64,000 bases of DNA from Nocardioides sp. NBC_00368 (GTDB lineage Bacteria; Actinomycetota; Actinomycetes; Propionibacteriales; Nocardioidaceae), in the NCBI RefSeq assembly GCF_036090055.1, contig NZ_CP107970.1, positions 4,404,501-4,468,500 of the forward strand, read 5' to 3'. Position numbers and translations under genes: made by a program. This document shows positions 58,589-64,000 of the stretch, one piece after another (position 1 is the stretch's first letter; every line of letters begins with the position of its first letter). The notes under the pieces were generated by a model. That model worked only from the letters and a program-made list of their open reading frames with translations. It did no database searches and was not told where the DNA came from.

Positions 58589-59068
58589 ATGGTTCACACC
58601 GCCGAAGAGCTCGCCGAGCTCGACAGCATCAGCCGTCAGATCGACATCGAGGCCAGCGCCGACAAGGTCTGGTCCCTGATCACCCGCCCGGGGTGGTACG
58701 TCAACGACGGCACCGTTCTCGACGACTCGGACACCCGCGTCGAGACCGCCGCCGACGGCACCGAGATCGCCGTCGTCACCCACCCCACGATGGGCGAGTT
58801 CCGATTCCGCACGGTCGAGCTCGACGAGCCGCGCTACGCCGCGTTCCGCTGGCTCGGCACCCCCTTCCGCGACGTCTCCGAGGGCACCCTGGTGGAGTTC
58901 TGGATCAAGGACAACTCCGCCGGAGGCGTGACGCTCGAGGTCCTGGAGAGCGGCTTCTCCACCCTGTCCGACGACCCCGCCGTGTGGCTCAAGGAGCGCG
59001 AGGGCAACGACAACGGCTGGGCCATGGAGCTCGAGGTCGCCAAGGCGTACGCCGAGGCGCGCGCGTGA
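58589..59068 (+). CDS. SRPBCC/AHSA1-type protein
   Basis: The 159-residue START-like protein has SRQIDIEASADKVWSLITRPGWY at the N-terminus and the closing VAKAYAEARA helix. GAGGAGG precedes ATG 58589. AHSA1-like proteins in ArsR operons probably bind a hydrophobic ligand. GTGA overlap with the ArsR gene. Confidence 0.88.
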   Translation: MVHTAEELAELDSISRQIDIEASADKVWSLITRPGWYVNDGTVLDDSDTRVETAADGTEIAVVTHPTMGEFRFRTVELDEPRYAAFRWLGTPFRDVSEGTLVEFWIKDNSAGGVTLEVLESGFSTLSDDPAVWLKEREGNDNGWAMELEVAKAYAEARA

Positions 59069-59400
59069 CCACGACCCCCACGCTCCCCGAGATGTGCGCG
59101 GCCCTGGGCGACCAGACCCGCTGGGACATCCTCACCCGGCTGGGGCAGGAGACGATGTCCGCCTCCGCCCTGGCCCGGGTGCTCCCGGTCAGCCGCCAGG
59201 CGATCGTCAAGCACCTCGACGTGCTCTCCGAGGCCGGCCTCGTCACCGCCGAGCGCCGCGGTCGCGAGATCGTCTACGCCGCCCTCGGCTCCCGCCTCAA
59301 CGCCCTCGCCCACGAGCTCGACCGCATCGGCAACGCCTGGGACACCAGGCTCCGCGCCCTCAAGTCCCTCGCCGAGGCGACGGACGACGGACGCCGTTGA
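59065..59400 (+). CDS. ArsR-family transcriptional regulator
   Basis: The 111-residue protein has the ArsR winged helix (CAALGDQTRWDILTRLGQETMSASALARVLPVSRQAIVKHLDVLSEAGLV). No metal-site Cys pair is seen, as in the AHSA1-linked branch. It likely autoregulates through the GGTTGCA repeats. Confidence 0.9.
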   Translation: MTTTPTLPEMCAALGDQTRWDILTRLGQETMSASALARVLPVSRQAIVKHLDVLSEAGLVTAERRGREIVYAALGSRLNALAHELDRIGNAWDTRLRALKSLAEATDDGRR

Positions 59401-59456
59401 GGCAGACGACAATGGCGGCATACCGATGTTCGCCAGCTCCAAGAAGCCGGAACGCC

Positions 59457-59484
59457 GAGTTCACTTGTGCACGAACGTGAACTC
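59457..59484. terminator. weak hairpin between convergent genes
   Basis: An 8-bp stem (59457-59464 with 59477-59484), loop of 12, covering the stop of the secreted protein gene and lying 57 bases after arsR. No T-tract; tentative. Confidence 0.35.
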
Positions 59485-61941
59485 CAGATCGAGGGATCCC
59501 GTTTCCTTGGGGCCGGCATAGACCAAGAAGTACGACCGCCTGGAGTAGAACGAATCGCCGGCCCAGATCTGGTCCCAGGAGTTGGCACGCCATTCCGCGC
59601 CTGGCGTGTTGCTCCAGGGATCGCCTCGGCCTGTCATGAAGGCTGTGGCATTCGGGAAGGTCGAGCTGGTGGCACTCATGTCGAGTCGACCGGACAAGGA
59701 TTCGGCGTCGTAGTCCACGACCATGACCTGCCCGGGCTGGGTCGCCGTCACTGCGACCTCATGAACGTCTGTTGTCATGCCCCACTGGTCGACCGTGGAA
59801 CTCGTCAGCGTAGGTGTAACCGGCGAGACCGCGTTGAATCGGATACTTCCTGTCGCGCTGCAGGGGGTTACTCGCAGAACGGAGTCACCAGCTGTAGCGG
59901 TGTGGAACACGCTGGGAAGCTGTCTCCCCCGGATCATCCAGTCGATCGGGTCGGTGCTGCTGCGGACACCGGCATCCCCGGTGCAGAACTCGCCAGCATT
60001 GTCGAGAACCTCGAGCGAAAGCAGTTGGCCTGCGCTGACGGGCACCTTGATGTCAACCGGTCGCGCAGGGGCGGGCCCGCGATCGAACGACGTGACGCCC
60101 TCCGACGTTGCGTCGACAGCCAACGGCGTCGAGGCGTAGAAATCGACGTTCACTGCAGGGGGCGTTTCGCCGGCCGTAGGCGTCTGAAACACCAGTAGCG
60201 AATATGTTCCGGACCTTGTTGAGCCGACGGATGTATCGGAGACGGTTCTGTCGTCCGGGTCGATGAGCGTCTGGTTCAGGTGCGCATCGCCGGTATGCGT
60301 GACGTGTATCTCCGCTCCACTAGGGGCGTCCACTGTCACGATCCCCAACCGCCCTGGGACATCGAGATTGATCGAGGCGGGAGAGCCATCCAGAATCATG
60401 GCCCCCGTCCTGGTGGACAGCACCCGCTCGTTGGGTCGTGTGAACCTGGCACTGGCATTCGGGGCGAACCGGAGGGTGTAGGTCCCGGTCTCTTCGAGGC
60501 GCCAGACGCGCTGGTAGTAGCCCAAATGCCACTGAGCGATGCTGTTGCCTGTCGGATCGAGCAGCATCTCCGTCGAGCGCCTCGGGGACTGCGACGTGAA
60601 TTCGGAGATCGTCGAGCCCGCAGTGCCATCGAACCGCAGGTCGACGACCTGACCAGGCAACTGATTGGCCAGATCGATCGCCGGTGCATCGATCGCGGAG
60701 TCGATCACGAGCGGGGTGCTGAGGGTGATGTCTACCGATTCAGCGTCCGAGAAGCCCGCGGTGGTCAACGTGATGATGTAGTCGCCCGTGAGCGGAGCGA
60801 CCCGCGTCGTTCCGTGGTCGGACGGACCCAAGGTGGGCACCGTGTTCCCAGAAGGGTCGGTGACGCTCTCCTTCACCACGTACCAGCTGTAGTACGTGAA
60901 CGTCTGACCCTTCTCGAGCGCGACGACCAGTTGCCGCTGTGTCGCCCGGCTCGGAAACACCACAGGTGTGGTGGTGTTGAGCTCGACGCGGGCGGAGCTG
61001 CCTTCAGCAACCTGGAATGGTGCCGACGTGGCGGCTCTCCGGAGACCGTCGCTCGGCGCGTAGACGCGGTAGGAGAAGGACATGTTCGGTTGGAACGTCA
61101 TCGCGAATGTGCCGTCTGCGGCGACGGCGGATCCTGTGTCGACGAACTGCCATCCGTCGGAATAGAGCACCTGCAGGCGCACCCACCCGTCGGAAGGCAG
61201 ACCCGTGGAGTCCCCGCGCAGCGACGCGTTGCCGGTGTGAGGAACGAGTGCGGCGAAGGCAGTGATCGTCGGCGTCCAGTGTCCATCGACGACGAACGAG
61301 CTGCTCGCCTTCGCGAGCCGGGACCCCGAGGCAGGAGCCACGTAGCGGAACCGCTGCCCGTGGCGGCTGGAGAAACGGTCGCGCCAGGTCTGGTCGGACG
61401 CGATACGTACGCGCCCGTGCAGTGCCCAGGTGCCGTCGGAGCGCTGCAGTTCGCGGCGCAGCTCGAAGCCTGCGCTCAACCGTGTCGTCCGACCGTTGGT
61501 GCTGGTCGTGACGGCACCGGTGGAGTAGTCGACGACCCGATGCTTCACGGTGCCCAGGGTGACTCCAGGACGCCAGGTCACCTTGATGGTCTTGGTCGCG
61601 GAGACCCTGCCCGGCTGGCCCAGCTGCGCCGGCTTCACGACCCGGTACTTCTGGTAGCCGCGCGGAGGAGTGGTGGCGAAGCGGTAGCGCCGGGTGTCCA
61701 CCAGCTTGCGGGACGAGACGAGCGCCCAGCTCCCGTCGGTGCGCTGGCGCTGAAGGCGTACGACGCTGCCCAGGCGTGCGTCGATCGCTCTGCCGGTGAA
61801 GGTGACGGTGGATCCCTCGGGAACGGTCGAGGCCGAGGCATAGATGGTGACCGACAAGGCGGCGTGCGCCGGCGGGCTCACCAGCACCAAGCCGGTCAGA
61901 ACTCCCGCCAGGACGAGCACGGACGAGGCCAAGCGACGCAT
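59461..61941 (-). CDS. large secreted beta-sandwich protein, function unknown
   Basis: The 826-residue protein has a Sec signal (MRRLASSVLVLAGVLTGLVL, cleavage near AHAAL). Two or three Ig/actinobacterial surface repeats follow (SVVRLQRQRTDGSWALVSS and ELRRELQRSDGTWALHGRV share a pattern at about 65-160). The remainder is beta-rich with pre-peptidase-like C-terminal domains: TLRFAPNASARF, IHVTHTGDAHLN. GGGAG precedes ATG 61941. No enzyme motif is seen. Confidence 0.78.
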   Translation of the reverse strand: MRRLASSVLVLAGVLTGLVLVSPPAHAALSVTIYASASTVPEGSTVTFTGRAIDARLGSVVRLQRQRTDGSWALVSSRKLVDTRRYRFATTPPRGYQKYRVVKPAQLGQPGRVSATKTIKVTWRPGVTLGTVKHRVVDYSTGAVTTSTNGRTTRLSAGFELRRELQRSDGTWALHGRVRIASDQTWRDRFSSRHGQRFRYVAPASGSRLAKASSSFVVDGHWTPTITAFAALVPHTGNASLRGDSTGLPSDGWVRLQVLYSDGWQFVDTGSAVAADGTFAMTFQPNMSFSYRVYAPSDGLRRAATSAPFQVAEGSSARVELNTTTPVVFPSRATQRQLVVALEKGQTFTYYSWYVVKESVTDPSGNTVPTLGPSDHGTTRVAPLTGDYIITLTTAGFSDAESVDITLSTPLVIDSAIDAPAIDLANQLPGQVVDLRFDGTAGSTISEFTSQSPRRSTEMLLDPTGNSIAQWHLGYYQRVWRLEETGTYTLRFAPNASARFTRPNERVLSTRTGAMILDGSPASINLDVPGRLGIVTVDAPSGAEIHVTHTGDAHLNQTLIDPDDRTVSDTSVGSTRSGTYSLLVFQTPTAGETPPAVNVDFYASTPLAVDATSEGVTSFDRGPAPARPVDIKVPVSAGQLLSLEVLDNAGEFCTGDAGVRSSTDPIDWMIRGRQLPSVFHTATAGDSVLRVTPCSATGSIRFNAVSPVTPTLTSSTVDQWGMTTDVHEVAVTATQPGQVMVVDYDAESLSGRLDMSATSSTFPNATAFMTGRGDPWSNTPGAEWRANSWDQIWAGDSFYSRRSYFLVYAGPKETGSLDLEFTFVHK

Positions 61942-62064
61942 TCTGTCTCCCGATGATGAAGGCACCCACATGCTGAACATGCCCCCATTGGGAGCCCCCG
62001 AGTAATCGGATTGGACCACGGGCCGATTCGGGTGGCAACCGGCGTGCAAAGGAAAACGCCAGAT

Positions 62065-63579
62065 CTAGGCACCCCACCCGATCGCGAGCTCGACCGCCCG
62101 CCGCCACCGAGCGAACTCCGCATCCCGAGTGGTGGCGGACATCGCCGGTCGCCACTCGGCCGCCCGCCGCCAGTGCCGTCGCAGGACCTGCCGATCGGGC
62201 CAGTAACCGGCCCCGAGCCCGGCCGCGTAGGCGGCACCGCGGGAGACCGTCTCGGCCACCATGGGACGTACGACGGGGATGTCGAGGAAGTCGGCGATGG
62301 TCTGCATGAGGAGGTTGTCGGCGGTCATGCCGCCGTCGACGGCCAACCTCGTCAGCGGCGCCGCGGCGTCGGCGTTCATCGCGTCGATGACCTCGCGGGT
62401 CTGCCAGGCGGTGGCCTCGAGGACGGCGCGGCACAGGTGCGCCTTGGTGACGTACGACGTCAGCCCGACGATCACGCCGCGGGCATCGGGCTCCCAGTGC
62501 GGTGCGTACAGGCCGGTGAACGCCGGGACGACGTAGCAGCCGCCGTTGTCGGCGACGGTCAGCGCCTGGGTCTCGATCTCCGCGGCCGAGCGGATCAGCC
62601 CGAGGCTGTCGCGGAACCACTGCACGAGCGAGCCGGCGACGGCGATCGAGCCCTCCAGCGCATAGGCGGCAGGCTCGCCCTCCATCGCATGCGCGACCGT
62701 GGTGATCAGGCCGTGCTGCGAGCGCACCGGCGATGTGCCGGTGTTGAGGAGCAGGAACCCGCCGGTGCCGAAGGTGCACTTCGCGTCGCCGCGGTCGAAC
62801 CCGGCCTGCCCGAACAGCGAGGCCTGCTGGTCGCCGATCACCGCCGTCAGCGGGATCCCCGCGATCGGCGCGACCGTGGTCCCGAAGGAGGAGACGGTCG
62901 GCCGGATCTCGGGGAGCATCGCCCGTGGTACCCGCATCGCCGCCAGCAGCTCCGGATCCCAGTCGAGCGTGTGGAGGTTCATCAGCATCGTACGGCTGGC
63001 GTTGGTCACATCGGTGACATGAACCCCGCCGACAGTGCCGTTGGCTGGCCCGCCGGTCAGGTTCCAGACCAGCCACGAGTCCATCGTTCCGAAGAGCAGG
63101 TCCCCGCGCTCCGCCCGCTCCCGCAACGCCGGAGAGGAGTCGAGCAGCCAGCGGACCTTCGGCCCCGAGAAGTACGTCACCAATGGCAGCCCGCTCCGAG
63201 CCTGGATCTCCGCTTCGGGCATGTCGGCGGCGACGGCGGGCAGCACGGCGGACGACCGCGTGTCCTGCCACACGATGGCGTTGTGGACCGGCCGACCGGT
63301 GTGCCGGTCCCACACCACCGTGGTCTCGCGCTGGTTGGTGATCCCGAGCCCGACGACCTGGTCCACAGAAGCACCCGCATCCGCGAGCGCCTCCGGCACG
63401 ACCCGGCGGACGATGTCCCAGATCTCCAGCGGATCGTGCTCGACCCAGCCCGCGCGCGGATAGTGCTGATGGTGCTCCCGCTGCGCCAGCGAGACCATCC
63501 GGCCCTCGCGGTCGAAAAGCATGCACCGGGTCGAGGTCGTGCCCTGGTCCAGCGCGGCCACATACCGCGGAAGACTCAT
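62065..63579 (-). CDS. glpK: glycerol kinase
   Basis: The 504-residue FGGY kinase has DQGTTSTRCMLFDREG, WVEHDPLEIWD, GITNQRETTVVWD, GDQQASLFGQ, KCTFGTGGFLLLNTG and the C-terminal VDGGMTADNLLMQ. Phosphorylates glycerol with ATP to glycerol 3-phosphate. No glpF or glpD is adjacent. An IclR-type gene lies upstream on the same strand, as in Streptomyces gyl systems. Confidence 0.95.
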   Translation of the reverse strand: MSLPRYVAALDQGTTSTRCMLFDREGRMVSLAQREHHQHYPRAGWVEHDPLEIWDIVRRVVPEALADAGASVDQVVGLGITNQRETTVVWDRHTGRPVHNAIVWQDTRSSAVLPAVAADMPEAEIQARSGLPLVTYFSGPKVRWLLDSSPALRERAERGDLLFGTMDSWLVWNLTGGPANGTVGGVHVTDVTNASRTMLMNLHTLDWDPELLAAMRVPRAMLPEIRPTVSSFGTTVAPIAGIPLTAVIGDQQASLFGQAGFDRGDAKCTFGTGGFLLLNTGTSPVRSQHGLITTVAHAMEGEPAAYALEGSIAVAGSLVQWFRDSLGLIRSAAEIETQALTVADNGGCYVVPAFTGLYAPHWEPDARGVIVGLTSYVTKAHLCRAVLEATAWQTREVIDAMNADAAAPLTRLAVDGGMTADNLLMQTIADFLDIPVVRPMVAETVSRGAAYAAGLGAGYWPDRQVLRRHWRRAAEWRPAMSATTRDAEFARWRRAVELAIGWGA

Positions 63580-63598
63580 GCCGGCGCCTCGGATGCAG

Positions 63599-63680
63599 AC
63601 CGAGGTAACTCGGTGTGGTCACGCCTACTTCGCGGAACTCCACGAAGTAGGTGGCAGCTCACCGAGCTACCTCGGTGAGC
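63599..63680 (-). promoter_or_regulatory. three-palindrome regulatory region upstream of glpK
   Basis: ACCGAG-GTAA-CTCGGT (63599-63614) and ACCGAG-CTAC-CTCGGT (63661-63676, extended to GCTCACCGAG...CTCGGTGAGC at 63657-63680) are two copies of one inverted repeat. Between them sits CCTACTTCG-N10-CGAAGTAGG (63624-63632 and 63643-63651). The copies are 62 bases apart. Likely bound by the adjacent IclR-family protein; the outer one could also end its transcript. Confidence 0.65.
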
Positions 63681-63694
63681 ATTCACCGCGCACC

Positions 63695-64000
63695 TCATGC
63701 CGCCCGGCCGTGACCGAGCGCCCGCGAGATCGACCGGGAGACCCCGACGACCTCCTCGACGAGATCCGAGCGAAGCAGTCCACGCGCATCGCACAGTCGC
63801 ACCACCGGGCCCGCGATGCCGACCGCCGCGACGACATAGCCTCCACGGTCACGCACCGGCGCCGCGATCCCGGCGAGCTCCGGGCGCGCCTCGGAGACCG
63901 CCGAGGCCCACCCGATGTCGCGCGCGTCCGCCAGCGCCCGCAGCAGCGCCGACCGGTCGGTGATCGTCCGGAAGGTCAGCCGGTCCAGCGGCTGTCCGAC
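63695..64000 (-). CDS. IclR-family regulator, C-terminal part (partial)
   Basis: The minus-strand frame enters at the right edge and ends at TGA 63695-63697, giving 101 residues: ITDRSALLRALADARDIGWA, AGIAAPVRDRGGYVVAAVGIAGP and VVGVSRSISRALG. This is the IclR effector-binding domain. The HTH is outside the window. Together with glpK it forms a gylR/glpK-like arrangement. Confidence 0.82.
   Translation of the reverse strand, partial: VGQPLDRLTFRTITDRSALLRALADARDIGWASAVSEARPELAGIAAPVRDRGGYVVAAVGIAGPVVRLCDARGLLRSDLVEEVVGVSRSISRALGHGRAA

Overview
The window is high-GC DNA from an actinobacterium, most likely of the Nocardioidaceae (Nocardioides-like). The signs are strong GC bias at third codon positions, frequent GTG starts and ATGA/GTGA/TGATG gene overlaps, actinobacterial families such as CsoR, LtrA and DUF6510, and a backbone in the order PBP tail / GT87 membrane protein / rpsF / ssb / rpsR / rplI / dnaB. 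That is the mycobacterial ponA1-Rv0051-rpsF-ssb-rpsR1-rplI-dnaB order, here opened by inserted accessory blocks. No rRNA, tRNA, CRISPR array, insertion sequence or phage gene was seen.

Layout: 1-3764 cell envelope (PBP C-terminus, GT87 glycosyltransferase, and an opposing pair of FemAB-type ligase and PLP racemase-like protein). 4058-9168 an accessory cassette: ECF-type sigma factor, a 168-residue unknown protein, a subtilisin-type S8 protease with a PHNRPT repeat linker, and a TPR-CHAT caspase-like protease. All visible catalytic residues are intact, and base composition shifts inside the CHAT gene. This is the best candidate for an undescribed system. 9518-12573 OafA/SGNH acyltransferase and endonuclease IV. 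12614-16460 copper homeostasis (csoR-copZ-copA) with a leaderless csoR promoter, an unusual C-terminal CopA extension and four copies of a near-palindromic 14-mer. 16564-18380 rpsF-ssb-rpsR-rplI and a strong terminator. 18397-21635 DinB-like protein, a short PucR-type HTH protein, a secreted protein and a MATE exporter. 21636-23519 a DnaA-box-like cluster and dnaB.

23637-25288 is a molybdopterin oxidase / flavin reductase / DUF6510 operon. 25257-29459 holds LtrA, esterase, YgiN-type monooxygenase, AraC regulator and GNAT genes. 29566-32595 encodes one large secreted multidomain carbohydrate protein. 33470-38719 is a TetR-flanked oxidative cluster: acyl-CoA dehydrogenase, AurF-like diiron oxygenase, alpha/beta hydrolase and Baeyer-Villiger monooxygenase. 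39382-47889 is a catabolic locus in which an IclR regulator is divergent from a tripartite tricarboxylate transporter (tctB-tctA-tctC), followed by an RraA/HMG-aldolase-like protein, Usp, a DUF1932 dehydrogenase, a TRAP-large-subunit-like permease, a small membrane protein and a cyclase-family hydrolase. These are tightly coupled and probably import and degrade one organic acid.

47947-64000 is mixed: CPBP protease, NAD(P)-binding protein, PPOX-like protein, patatin, a Cys-cluster/pentapeptide-repeat protein, a MerR(NmlR-type)-alcohol dehydrogenase operon with a perfect 18-bp operator, an orphan immunity-like protein, a DrrAB-type exporter with its own MerR regulator, a LysR gene broken by one in-frame TGA beside a TDT transporter, an AHSA1-ArsR operon, an 826-residue secreted protein, glpK behind a three-palindrome regulatory region, and the C-terminus of an IclR regulator cut by the window edge.

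Coordinates were read by eye. Family names come from motif recognition, not database searches. Promoter and operator calls are inferences from sequence pattern.
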